Shown one piece after another: positions 54,686-63,277 of a stretch of 64,000 bases of DNA. Under the pieces are notes generated by a model. The model saw only the letters and a program-made list of their open reading frames with translations, had not been told where the DNA came from and did no database searches. Made by a program: the position numbers and the translations under genes. The number at the start of each line of letters is the position of its first letter. The stretch's first letter is position 1. Origin of the DNA: Nitrospirillum amazonense. GTDB lineage: Bacteria; Pseudomonadota; Alphaproteobacteria; Azospirillales; Azospirillaceae. The DNA is taken from assembly GCF_007828035.1 (NCBI RefSeq), contig NZ_VITV01000008.1, forward strand, positions 62,001 to 126,000. The letters are read 5' to 3'.

Positions 54686-55768
54686 ATGCCGGATCCCACC
54701 CAACCCCGCAAGGGCACGCCCAGCCCCCTCCTGGATGAGGGCGAGTTCCGCCGCCGCTTCCTGGCGCCTTTCCAGGATCCCGTCTTTGATGCCCTGTCCG
54801 GGGAGCTGGACCGCGTCGCCGCCGCAGCTTGGGACGCCTATAGCCACCATCGCAAAAGCCCGCGCACGCGCAAGGCGGGTCCAGGGTTCCATGATCCGGA
54901 TTACGATCTGGCGGTGGACTGGATCGCCGCCAGCGACGCCATCCAGGCGGCGCAGCGTCAGCACGACGATCCGGCCGGCCCCAGCCGTTTACTGCTCATC
55001 AGCGGCTCATCGCGCAGCGAGCACACCTGCCCGGGCGAAATGTCCAAGTCCCATCGCCTGGTGGATTTGGCGCGATCGGTACTGGAGGGCATGCCGGACA
55101 CGGTGGTGGAGGTGCTGGAACTGCACCGCTTGGCCGCCGAGTATGGCCGCCACATCCATCCGTGCAAGGCTTGCTTCTCCACCGCCGCCCCGCTCTGCCA
55201 CTGGCCCTGTTCCTGCTACCCCAATTATTCCCTGGGACAGGCGCAGGACTGGATGAACGAGATCTACCCCATGTGGGTGCGGGCCCATGGGGTGATGATC
55301 GTGACGCCGGTCAACTGGTACCAGGTGTCCTCACCGGTGAAGCTCATGATGGACCGCCTGGTTTGCGCCGACGGCGGCAATCCCGACCCCACCCTGACCC
55401 AGGGCAAGGACGCCCAGCGGGCCAAGGCGGTGGAGCTGGCGGGCTGGGACTATCCCCGCCACCTGGCCGGCCGTCTGTATTCCGTCATCGTCCATGGCGA
55501 CGTGGAGGGGGCGGAGAATGTGAGGCGCAGCCTGTCGGACTGGCTGCGCTTCATGCGGCTGGTGCCGGCGGGGCCCCAGGCGGAGCTGGACCGCTACATC
55601 GGTTACTGGAAGCCCTACGCCACCAACCACCTGGAGTTGGACGCGGACGAGGCGGTGCAGGAAGAGGTGCGCAACGCCGCCCGCACCCTGGGCCAGGCTG
55701 TGACAGCCACGCGCCAGGGGCGCCAGGTCGCCGCCGGCAACGATTTACACCCGCCGCGCCAGAAGTAG
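54686..55768 (+). CDS. NADPH-dependent FMN reductase / flavodoxin-family protein
   Basis: This 360-residue protein has a charged N-terminal extension of about 105 residues, then a flavodoxin fold: LLLISGSSRSEHTCPGEMSK for FMN phosphate, HPCKACFSTAAPLCHWPCSC (an unusual run of five cysteines), and VTPVNWYQVSSPVKLMMDRL. It should be a quinone or flavin reductase. It lies 58 bases after the DUF6328-like gene, so it may share the stress promoter. The Cys-rich loop might bind a metal or act in redox. Confidence 0.85.
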   Translation: MPDPTQPRKGTPSPLLDEGEFRRRFLAPFQDPVFDALSGELDRVAAAAWDAYSHHRKSPRTRKAGPGFHDPDYDLAVDWIAASDAIQAAQRQHDDPAGPSRLLLISGSSRSEHTCPGEMSKSHRLVDLARSVLEGMPDTVVEVLELHRLAAEYGRHIHPCKACFSTAAPLCHWPCSCYPNYSLGQAQDWMNEIYPMWVRAHGVMIVTPVNWYQVSSPVKLMMDRLVCADGGNPDPTLTQGKDAQRAKAVELAGWDYPRHLAGRLYSVIVHGDVEGAENVRRSLSDWLRFMRLVPAGPQAELDRYIGYWKPYATNHLELDADEAVQEEVRNAARTLGQAVTATRQGRQVAAGNDLHPPRQK

Positions 55769-55943
55769 ACGGCCCAAAAGCCGGCGCCGTTGGCGCTTAA
55801 CCGTTTGTTCAAGGATTTGTCCTAATTTTCACGGTAGGGATTAACCAATTCGGCTAGCCATTGCGGGATGGCGGCCGTGGTGCGGGGCGCGGTTTCGTTG
55901 GGTGCGGGACCAAGCGCCCTAGGACCGTGAGGGGAGACGTCCG

Positions 55944-58016
55944 ATGACCATACGCAAGTTGATCGCATCATGCCTGGGCGGCGTCGCCGTCCTGATGCTG
56001 GTGCTGGGCGCCGTGGTGGCGGTGGAGCAATGGCGGGTGGCGGCCGCGGCGGCGGACGCCCAGGGCCTGGCCCGCGTCATGGCAGCGCTGACCCGCATGA
56101 CGGAGAATCTGGCGGTCGAGCGTGGCCCGACGCTGGTGGCGCTGGGCAGTGCCGATCCGGCGACGCTGGCCCCGGTGAAGGAGCAGCGCGCCAAGTCCGA
56201 TGCGGTGCGCAAGGCCCTGGCCGATCTGCTGGTCACGGAGGATTTCGATACCAAGGATAGCTTGAAGGCGGTCATGTCCACGCTGGACGGCCGGTTGGCC
56301 ACCCAGCGCGGCATCGTCGACGCCCTGCTGGCCAAGCCGGTGGCGGACCGTCCGGCGGGCGAGGTCGACACCTACGTCAAGGGCATGTTCGCCATCATGG
56401 CGGACCTTGGCGCCGAACTGAATGCCACCGGCCGGTCGCTGCTGCAGCGCGCGCCGGAGGCGGGGCACTATGCCAACATCGCCGTGATGGCCTGGTCCTA
56501 CCGCGACTATGCCGGTCGCCAATCCTCCATGCTGTTGCAGGCCCTGAACAGTGGCAAGCCTATGAGCCCGCAGGCCACGCGCGACGTTCAGGTCATGCAG
56601 GGGCATCTGGACGACCTGGAAGGGCGCCTGGACGGCCAGCTGGCCCTGGCCGGCACGCCCGACAACCTGGTGAAGGCGGCGGAGGCGGCGCGCCAGGGCT
56701 ATAAGGGCGTCTTCGGCGCCATGCGCGCCAAGGTGCTGGAGGCCAGCGCGGCCGGAACGCCCTATCCCGTCGATGTCACGGAGTACCGAAAGACCAGCGT
56801 GCCCCAGCTGGCCGGCATCCTGGGCATCCGCGACGCCGCCATCGCCGAGGCGACCCGCCTGGCCGATGAACAGCATGCCAGCGCCAGCCGGGCCCTGCTG
56901 CTGGTCACCCTGCTGCTGCTGGCCGCAGGCGGCGTGCTGGGCGGCATCGTCTGGCTTGTCGGCCGCCGGGTCACCGGTCCGCTGTCGGTGTTGACGCAGG
57001 TGGTGATGAAGATCGCCGGCGGCGACCATGACTTGGCCGTCCCCTTGACGGAACGCCGCGACGAGATCGGAGAGATGGCGGGCGCCATCTCGACCTTGCG
57101 GGTCAATGCCAAGGAAGCCGATATCCTGGCCGATCGCCAGCGGGAGGAGGAGGCCGCCAAGGAACAGCGCCGCCTGCGCCTGGAAGCGGCGACCCGGGAA
57201 TTCGCCACCTCCATCGACCAGGTTGTGGAAGGGTTCTCCGGGGCCGAACGTTCGCTGCGCGGGGCGGCGGATAGCCTGACCCTGTCGGCCGGCGACACCA
57301 TCAGCCTGTCCAACACCGTGGCCGGCGCCGCCGAGGAGACCTCCGCCAACGTGCAGACGGTGGCGGCGGCGGCCGAGGAACTGAACCAGTCCATCAGTGA
57401 GATCGCCCGCCAGATGGTGGGCGCCACCACCACCTCCGAGGCGGCGGTGCGCGAAGCCTCGACCACCAAGCAGTCCATCGACGGCCTGGTCAGCGCCGCT
57501 CAGCGCATCGGCGACGTGGTGAAACTGATCACCGACATCGCCAGCCAGACCAACCTGCTGGCCCTGAACGCCACCATCGAGGCTGCGCGCGCCGGTGAAG
57601 CCGGCAAGGGCTTCGCCGTGGTCGCCAGCGAGGTCAAGGCACTGGCCAACCAGACGGCGAAGGCGACGGAGGAGATCCAGGCCCAGGTGGGCGCCATTCA
57701 GGAGGAGACGGCGCGCGCCGCCGCCGCCATCGATGGCATCACCAACACCATCGCCAGCATGAGCCAGATCACCACCGGCGTCGCCTCGGCGGTGGAGCAA
57801 CAAGGCGCCGCCACGCGGGAGATCGCCCGCAACGTCCAGCAGGCCAGCGTCGGCACGCAAGAGGTGTCGTCCAACATCACCGGCGTGCGCACCGCCGCCG
57901 ATGAGACGGGCAGCGCCGCGCGCAGCGTGCTCAGCTCCTCCGACGTGCTGGGCCGCGAGGCCGACACCCTGCGCTCGGTGGTCAGCGGCTTTGTCGCCAC
58001 CATCAAGGCGGCGTGA
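55944..58016 (+). CDS. Methyl-accepting chemotaxis protein with NIT-like sensor
   Basis: This 690-residue chemoreceptor has a first membrane span at about 9-27, a periplasmic helical sensor of about 280 residues, a second span near 315-335 ([20 protein letters not shown]), a HAMP domain to about 390, and a signalling domain with hairpin tip [20 protein letters not shown]. The sensor begins [20 protein letters not shown] followed by [10 protein letters not shown], which resembles NIT (nitrate/nitrite-sensing) four-helix domains. There is no C-terminal CheR-docking pentapeptide. It starts at ATG 55944 behind GAGGGGAGA. Ligand unproven. Confidence 0.93.
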   Translation: MTIRKLIASCLGGVAVLMLVLGAVVAVEQWRVAAAAADAQGLARVMAALTRMTENLAVERGPTLVALGSADPATLAPVKEQRAKSDAVRKALADLLVTEDFDTKDSLKAVMSTLDGRLATQRGIVDALLAKPVADRPAGEVDTYVKGMFAIMADLGAELNATGRSLLQRAPEAGHYANIAVMAWSYRDYAGRQSSMLLQALNSGKPMSPQATRDVQVMQGHLDDLEGRLDGQLALAGTPDNLVKAAEAARQGYKGVFGAMRAKVLEASAAGTPYPVDVTEYRKTSVPQLAGILGIRDAAIAEATRLADEQHASASRALLLVTLLLLAAGGVLGGIVWLVGRRVTGPLSVLTQVVMKIAGGDHDLAVPLTERRDEIGEMAGAISTLRVNAKEADILADRQREEEAAKEQRRLRLEAATREFATSIDQVVEGFSGAERSLRGAADSLTLSAGDTISLSNTVAGAAEETSANVQTVAAAAEELNQSISEIARQMVGATTTSEAAVREASTTKQSIDGLVSAAQRIGDVVKLITDIASQTNLLALNATIEAARAGEAGKGFAVVASEVKALANQTAKATEEIQAQVGAIQEETARAAAAIDGITNTIASMSQITTGVASAVEQQGAATREIARNVQQASVGTQEVSSNITGVRTAADETGSAARSVLSSSDVLGREADTLRSVVSGFVATIKAA

Positions 58017-58455
58017 CGGCGGCGGGGGATTGGGCGGGGGATTGGGCAGGGGCGTCGCCGCCAACCGTGGCGGCCCTCTGTCCAGCCCGCGCCATGAGCA
58101 GGGCCGCGGCCAGGCTGAAGCCATAACCCCAGAGCAGCCAGGCGCCGGCCAGGCGGCTGACGGTATCGTTGGGCCCGTAAATCCGGGGGAACCAGTTCAG
58201 GACCAAGCCGTCGGTGACCATGACCACCGCGCCCACCAGCCCCACGCCCGCCATCAGCTGTTCCGGCGCCAATCCCGCCAGCCGCCGGATGAGGTACACG
58301 GCGGTCCAGGCGACCGAGACGGTGCTGGCGAAGTTCAACGGGTTCCAGAAGGGATCGGTCAGAAGCTGGGGCAGGCCGCGCAGGTAGGCCAGTGCCGACA
58401 GCCAGAACATACCCCCCAGCACGACCAGAATACCGGCCTGTCGTCCCGTAAACAT
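58003..58455 (-). CDS. Small four-helix membrane protein, unknown function
   Basis: This 150-residue protein has four hydrophobic helices ([76 protein letters not shown]) and a proline-rich tail. [13 protein letters not shown] is the most distinctive segment. I do not recognise a family. Its 3' end overlaps the convergent chemoreceptor gene by 14 bases. The tail is encoded by a 12-base tandem repeat near 58025-58050. It lies downstream of a two-component system on the same strand. Confidence 0.7.
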   Translation of the reverse strand: MFTGRQAGILVVLGGMFWLSALAYLRGLPQLLTDPFWNPLNFASTVSVAWTAVYLIRRLAGLAPEQLMAGVGLVGAVVMVTDGLVLNWFPRIYGPNDTVSRLAGAWLLWGYGFSLAAALLMARAGQRAATVGGDAPAQSPAQSPAAVTPP

Positions 58456-58510
58456 CCCACACCCCCTTGCGTCACGTCCATTCGCTTGAGAATACGCGCG
58501 GGCGGGCCGG

Positions 58511-59128
58511 TCAGCTCACGCCCATTTCAATGGACAGGCGGATCAGGTCGGCGGTGCGGGCCACGCCCAGCTTGGCCTTGATGGCGGTGCAGGTGTTGGC
58601 GATGGTCTTGTAGCCCACGCCCAGTTCGCTGGCGATTTCCGCCAGCGCCCGGCCTTCGCCCAGCAGGCGCAGGATTTCCAGGTCGCGTTCCGTCAGGCGC
58701 TGCGCCGGATGGCTGGCGGGCATGCCGTGCACCGCCAGTTCCTGGGCGATCTCATTCTCCACATAGCGGCCGCCCTCGGCCAGGCGGCGGATGGCGGCCA
58801 GCAGTTCATCCGGGTCGGCATTCTTGCTCATGTAACCCTTGGCGCCCGCCGCCAGCGCGCGCGAGGCGTACAGCGCTTCGGCATGCATGCTGAACACCAG
58901 GACGCAGGCCGTGGGGTCCTCGATCAGCAGGCGCTGCAGCAGTTCCAGCCCACCCACGCCGGGCAGGTTCAGGTCCAGCAGCACGATGTCCGGCCGGTCC
59001 TCGCGATAGCGGGTCAGGGCGTCGCGGCCCGTGGCGGCCTCGGCGATGGCGACACCGGGCAGGGGGGCCAGCAGGCGGCGCAGGCCGGAGCGCACAATGG
59101 CATGGTCGTCGACAAGCAATAGCTTCAT
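58511..59128 (-). CDS. NarL/FixJ-family response regulator
   Basis: This 205-residue protein has a receiver domain (Asp7-Asp8, phospho-acceptor Asp52 in LLDLNLPGVGG, Lys in GYMSKNADPDE) and a C-terminal LuxR-type helix-turn-helix (RLTERDLEILRLLGEGRALA, EIASELGVGYKTIANTCTAI). It starts at ATG 59128, 32 bases after the sensor kinase stop, so the two form a pair. The target is probably the divergent TonB receptor at 60753. Confidence 0.93.
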   Translation of the reverse strand: MKLLLVDDHAIVRSGLRRLLAPLPGVAIAEAATGRDALTRYREDRPDIVLLDLNLPGVGGLELLQRLLIEDPTACVLVFSMHAEALYASRALAAGAKGYMSKNADPDELLAAIRRLAEGGRYVENEIAQELAVHGMPASHPAQRLTERDLEILRLLGEGRALAEIASELGVGYKTIANTCTAIKAKLGVARTADLIRLSIEMGVS

Positions 59129-59159
59129 GGGGCCGTCATTCCTGATGCCGTCATCCTGA

Positions 59160-60542
59160 TCACGCCGCTTCCGGGGTCGCCAAAGCCGATATGCCGGTGG
59201 CCGAAGGCAGCACGGCGTGGACGCGCACGCCGCCTTCCGGCCGGTTTGCCACCGTCAGGCTGCCGCCCAGGGCCGCCACCCGTTCCGCCATGCCGCGCAG
59301 GCCATAGCCTGTGCTGAGCGGCGCCTCCGCCGGCAGTCCGTCGCCGTCATCCGCGATGTCGACGGTGATGCCGCTGGCGCAGGACGCCACGCCGACGCTG
59401 ACAGCCCCGGGCCGGCCGTGTCGGATGGCGTTGCTCAGGCTTTCCTGCACCACCCGGTAAATCGCGGTGTCCCCCGCTTCACCCAGGTGCGGACCGGGCG
59501 CCACGGTGACGGCGATGGCCACGTCCGGCCGGCGCGCGCGCCAGAAGGCCGCCAGGTTTTCCAGGGCGGCCCGCAGGCCCAGGTCGCTGAGGCCCGGCGG
59601 GCGCAGGCGGGCCAGGATGGCCTTCACCTCCTGCTGCACATGGGCCACGGCCTCGCGGGCGGAGCGGGCCTGGTCGCGCATCGCGGAATCACCCACCCGC
59701 TCCGCCGCCGCCATCAGTGCGGTGACATCGACATTGATGGCGAAGAGATAGGGGCCGACCTCGTCATGCAGGTCGCGGGCGAGATCCGCACGCTCCTCCT
59801 CCTGGATGGTCTGCAGTTGCTCGTGCAGGCGGCGGTTGCGCGCCTCCGCCGCCGCTAGGCGCTCGATCATGCGGTTGAAGCCGACGGCCAGGCGGCGCAG
59901 CTCCGGCGGCCCCGCCTCCGCCACCGGCCGCGCCGTCTCCATGCCGGTTTCCGCCACCTGGGCGAACGCCTTCGATAGCCGGTCGACGGAGCGCAGCGCC
60001 CGGCCCAGCGTCCAATAGACCATGGGCAGCGCCAGCGCGCTGAACAGCAGCATCATGACGGCGTCGTCGCCCAGTTCGCCCCACACCTCCGACACCTCGC
60101 CTGAGGGATCGGTTTCCAGGCGCAGCCACAGGCCCTGGCCGGAAAAACCGGGCAGGGGCACCTCGGCGCTCAGTTGCGGCACGTCCAGCGACCGGACGAA
60201 CCAAGTGGGGGCCGGATGGTCGGGCACGGCCAGGCGGGAACTGGCGACCACCCCGCCGCCCGGCTGGCGCAGGCTGACCTTCAGGTGACGGTCGCCGTTG
60301 AAGGCGCCAACCAGCCGGGTCAGCAGGGTGGTGATGTCCTCGTCACTGCGGCTTTCCGGCACCGGCCGACCGGCCAGGTGGGCCAGCGCGCTGCCCACCG
60401 TGTGTTGGCCCACGGACAGGGCCGCCTCCATCTCCGTATGTACGGACCGCTCCGCCCGCAGCCAGGCGGCGGCGGCGCCGGTGGCCAGGCTGACCAGCAA
60501 CAGCAGGGCGATGCTCAAGACCAGGCGGATGCGTAGCGACAT
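59160..60542 (-). CDS. NarX/UhpB-type sensor histidine kinase
   Basis: This 460-residue kinase has a first span at 8-27, a periplasmic sensor of about 130 residues, a second span at about 160-178, a HAMP region, a HisKA_3 dimerisation helix with phospho-acceptor His259 (DLARDLHDEVGPYLF), and a HATPase domain (VVQESLSNAIRHG, DIADDGDGLP, GYGLRGMAERVAALGG). I start at ATG 60542; the in-frame run to 61706 is antisense to the TonB receptor. It pairs with the NarL-type regulator downstream and diverges from the receptor gene. Confidence 0.93.
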   Translation of the reverse strand: MSLRIRLVLSIALLLLVSLATGAAAAWLRAERSVHTEMEAALSVGQHTVGSALAHLAGRPVPESRSDEDITTLLTRLVGAFNGDRHLKVSLRQPGGGVVASSRLAVPDHPAPTWFVRSLDVPQLSAEVPLPGFSGQGLWLRLETDPSGEVSEVWGELGDDAVMMLLFSALALPMVYWTLGRALRSVDRLSKAFAQVAETGMETARPVAEAGPPELRRLAVGFNRMIERLAAAEARNRRLHEQLQTIQEEERADLARDLHDEVGPYLFAINVDVTALMAAAERVGDSAMRDQARSAREAVAHVQQEVKAILARLRPPGLSDLGLRAALENLAAFWRARRPDVAIAVTVAPGPHLGEAGDTAIYRVVQESLSNAIRHGRPGAVSVGVASCASGITVDIADDGDGLPAEAPLSTGYGLRGMAERVAALGGSLTVANRPEGGVRVHAVLPSATGISALATPEAA

Positions 60543-60660
60543 GAGGTTGGTTCCCCAATGGCCGGTAAATGTGTGGCCGCCCACCTTCGGACAGCGCCTC
60601 CCACCCCTATCTAACAGGCGCTTGGGGGCCAGGTGCAACAACCGCCGTGATATCGGGAAT

Positions 60661-60674
60661 TTTTCCCGGGAAAA
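60661..60674. promoter_or_regulatory. Perfect palindrome in the kinase/TonB-receptor divergent region
   Basis: TTTTCCCGGGAAAA is a perfect 14-base dyad 79 bases before the receptor start, set within repeated CGGGAA units (60654, 60667 and 60676 regions). It is a good candidate site for the neighbouring NarL-type regulator or a repressor. Confidence 0.5.
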
Positions 60675-60698
60675 TCGGGAAGGGGGCCTATGGCCGGG

Positions 60699-60712
60699 CC
60701 CTGGCCTCAGGG
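60699..60712. promoter_or_regulatory. Second inverted repeat upstream of TonB receptor 4
   Basis: CCCTG (60699-60703) and CAGGG (60708-60712) form a perfect 5-bp dyad around GCCT, 41 bases before the receptor ATG. It may be an operator overlapping the promoter or a short leader hairpin. Confidence 0.35.
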
Positions 60713-60752
60713 CTAGCCTAAGACCAGCTCCATCCACCGGTGCGTCCCCATA

Positions 60753-63185
60753 ATGAAAAACATCCCGGCCGGCTTGTTGGCTCTGCTCTGCACCACCTGC
60801 TCCACCCTGGCCTGTTCCGCCCACGCCCTGGCGGCCGAGCCCGACCCGGCCCCCGATGGCGCCCCGCCGACCTTGAGCGACATCATCGTCGTCGGCGTGA
60901 CCCCCCTGCCGGGCGCCAACGTCCCGCTGGACAAGGTACCGGCCGCTGCCACCACCCTGTCGGCGGATGACTTGGCCCGCCTGCATTCCGTGTCCATCCT
61001 GGACGGCATGGCCCAGAGGATGCCGGGGCTGGCGTTGTCGGACACCCAGGGTAACGCCCTGTTCCAGGATGTCCGCTACCACGGCTTCACCGTGTCCCCC
61101 CTGCAGGGAACGCCCCAGGGCATCGCCGTCTATCAGAATGGCGTACGCCTGAACGAGGCCTTCGGCGACACGGTGAACTGGGATCTGGCGCCCGAGGTGG
61201 CGATCGACCGCCTGACCTTGGCGACCAACAACCCGGCCTATGGGCTGAACGCCCTGGGCGGGGCGGTGACCCTGGAGATGAAGAACGGCTTCACCTTTCA
61301 GGGCGCGAATGCAGAGTTGCTGGGCGGCAGCAACGGGCGGATCCAGGGCTCGGCCGAGTTCGGTTGGCAATCGGGGGCCTTCAGTCTTTACCTGGCGGCG
61401 GAGGCGGAGAAGGATGATGGCTGGCGCAAGCAGTCGGCCTCCGACGTAGAGCGCTTTTACGCCGACGCCGGCTGGCGCAGCGAAACGGCGGAGGTGCACC
61501 TGATCGCCGCCGCCGCGCGATCCAGCCTGGGCGTCGTGGGTCCCACGCCGCTGGAAATGATCCAGGCGGACGAGACCGCCATTTACACTTGGCCGCAGAC
61601 CACTAAGAACGACAGCGGCATGCTGGCCCTGAACGGCAGGATCGACATCGCCCCCGGCTGGGCCCTGCAGGGCAATGTCTATGGCCGCCATTTCGGGCAG
61701 AAGCATGTGGACGGCAACGACAGCGATTTCGAAGGCTGCAGCGCGCGCTCCTCCTACGGCGGCCAGCTATGCCTGGAGGATGACGCCTTCGGTACGCCGG
61801 CGGGCGGAAAGACAACTGCTTTCCGCAACCAGTTCGTCATCACCGACCTGGCGGGACACACCTTCGCCTTCGACCGCGACGCCACCTACGGCACCCTGGA
61901 TCGCAGCGCCACCGACACCACCGCCGTGGGCGGGTCGCTGCAGTTGACCAGCGACCGGCCGCTGATGGGCCTGGGCAACCGCTTCGCCGCCGGCGGCAGC
62001 ATCGACCACAGCGACATCCGCTTCACCGCCACCACCACGCTGGGCATCATCAACCCCGACCTGTCGGTGAGCACCCAGGGCGGGGAGGCCATCGATATCC
62101 CCGGCGCCGGCCTGATCATCCGCACCCTGGGCAACCTGGGCTACGCCCCCGTCTGGCTGTCCGGCACCACCGACTATTACGGCGCCTACGTCACCGACAC
62201 GCTGGACCTGACGCCGGCCCTGTCGCTGACCGCCGGCCTGCGCCTGAACGTGGCCGACATCGGCACCCGCGACCGGGGTGGGGCGGCGCCCGAACTGAAC
62301 AGCGACAACCGCTATACCCACTGGAACCCGCAGGCCGGCCTGACCTATCAGCTGGGCGGCGGGGTCAGCGTCTATGGCGGCTATTCCCAGTCCAACCGCG
62401 CGCCCACGCCGCTGGAGCTGGACTGCGCCGACCCCCTGCGCCCCTGCCTGCTGGAGAATTCACTGGTGGCGGATCCGCCGCTGCGCCAGGTGGTGGCCGA
62501 CACCTACGAGGCCGGCGTCCGCGGGACCCAGGGCATCCTTTCCGGCCGGCTGGACTGGACCGTGGGCCTGTTCCGCACCGACAGCGACAACGACATCGTG
62601 GCACTGGCCAGCAGCATCCAGGGCCGCGGCTATTACACCAACGTTCCCGGGACCCGTCGCCAGGGCGTCGACGCTGGCCTGACCTTCGCCGCCGAACGCT
62701 GGCAGGTCTACCTGAACTACAGCTTCGTCGACGCCACCTATCAGTTCGACGGCGTGCTGGCCTCGCCCAACAACCCGCAGGCGGATGACAACGGCACCAT
62801 CACCGTGCACAGCGGCGACCGCATCCCCGGCATCCCCCGCCACCAGGTGAAGCTGGGCGGCGACGTGATGGTGACCGACGCGTGGAGCGTAGGCGGCGCC
62901 GTGCAGTACTACGGCAGCCAGTATCTGGTTGGGGATGACGCCAACCAGAGCTCCCAGCTGACGCCCTACTGGACCATGGACCTGCGCACCTCCTACCAGA
63001 TCTTGTCCAACATCCAGCTGATCGGCGGCGTCAACAATCTGTTCGACCGCCGTTACGCCAGCTACGGCACCTATTTCGATACGGCAGGCGCCAGCGACAT
63101 CCTGGGCCGCTCGTTGAGCGACGCCCGCACCCTGACCCTGGGTGCGCCGCGCACTTTCTATGGCGGGGTTAAGGTGTCGTTCTAA
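60753..63185 (+). CDS. TonB-dependent receptor 4 (no STN domain)
   Basis: This 810-residue receptor has a signal peptide (cleavage near ALA-AEP), a TonB-box-like SDIIVVGVTP, a plug (FQDVRYHGFTVSPLQGTPQG, GVRLNEAFGDTVNWDLAPEV, NNPAYGLNALGGAVTLEMKN) and a barrel ending in TFYGGVKVSF with terminal phenylalanine. It has no STN domain and no FecIR; a divergent NarX/NarL-type pair instead is positioned to control it. Plug motifs such as NNPAYGLNALGG recall outer-membrane receptors of unknown substrate. An intrinsic terminator follows. Confidence 0.93.
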   Translation: MKNIPAGLLALLCTTCSTLACSAHALAAEPDPAPDGAPPTLSDIIVVGVTPLPGANVPLDKVPAAATTLSADDLARLHSVSILDGMAQRMPGLALSDTQGNALFQDVRYHGFTVSPLQGTPQGIAVYQNGVRLNEAFGDTVNWDLAPEVAIDRLTLATNNPAYGLNALGGAVTLEMKNGFTFQGANAELLGGSNGRIQGSAEFGWQSGAFSLYLAAEAEKDDGWRKQSASDVERFYADAGWRSETAEVHLIAAAARSSLGVVGPTPLEMIQADETAIYTWPQTTKNDSGMLALNGRIDIAPGWALQGNVYGRHFGQKHVDGNDSDFEGCSARSSYGGQLCLEDDAFGTPAGGKTTAFRNQFVITDLAGHTFAFDRDATYGTLDRSATDTTAVGGSLQLTSDRPLMGLGNRFAAGGSIDHSDIRFTATTTLGIINPDLSVSTQGGEAIDIPGAGLIIRTLGNLGYAPVWLSGTTDYYGAYVTDTLDLTPALSLTAGLRLNVADIGTRDRGGAAPELNSDNRYTHWNPQAGLTYQLGGGVSVYGGYSQSNRAPTPLELDCADPLRPCLLENSLVADPPLRQVVADTYEAGVRGTQGILSGRLDWTVGLFRTDSDNDIVALASSIQGRGYYTNVPGTRRQGVDAGLTFAAERWQVYLNYSFVDATYQFDGVLASPNNPQADDNGTITVHSGDRIPGIPRHQVKLGGDVMVTDAWSVGGAVQYYGSQYLVGDDANQSSQLTPYWTMDLRTSYQILSNIQLIGGVNNLFDRRYASYGTYFDTAGASDILGRSLSDARTLTLGAPRTFYGGVKVSF

Positions 63186-63238
63186 GAGGTTGAATTCATG
63201 CAGTTCCCTGTGGGCGACGCGATCATGCCGTCAGGGAA

Positions 63239-63277
63239 GGGGGACCGGTTCCATCCGCTGCCGGTCCCCCTCTTTTT
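63239..63277 (+). terminator. Intrinsic terminator of TonB receptor 4
   Basis: GGGGGACCGG (63239-63248) pairs perfectly with CCGGTCCCCC (63261-63270) over a 12-base loop, followed by TCTTTTT (63271-63277). It lies 54 bases after the receptor stop and its T-tract touches the stop of the convergent dehydrogenase gene. Confidence 0.9.
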
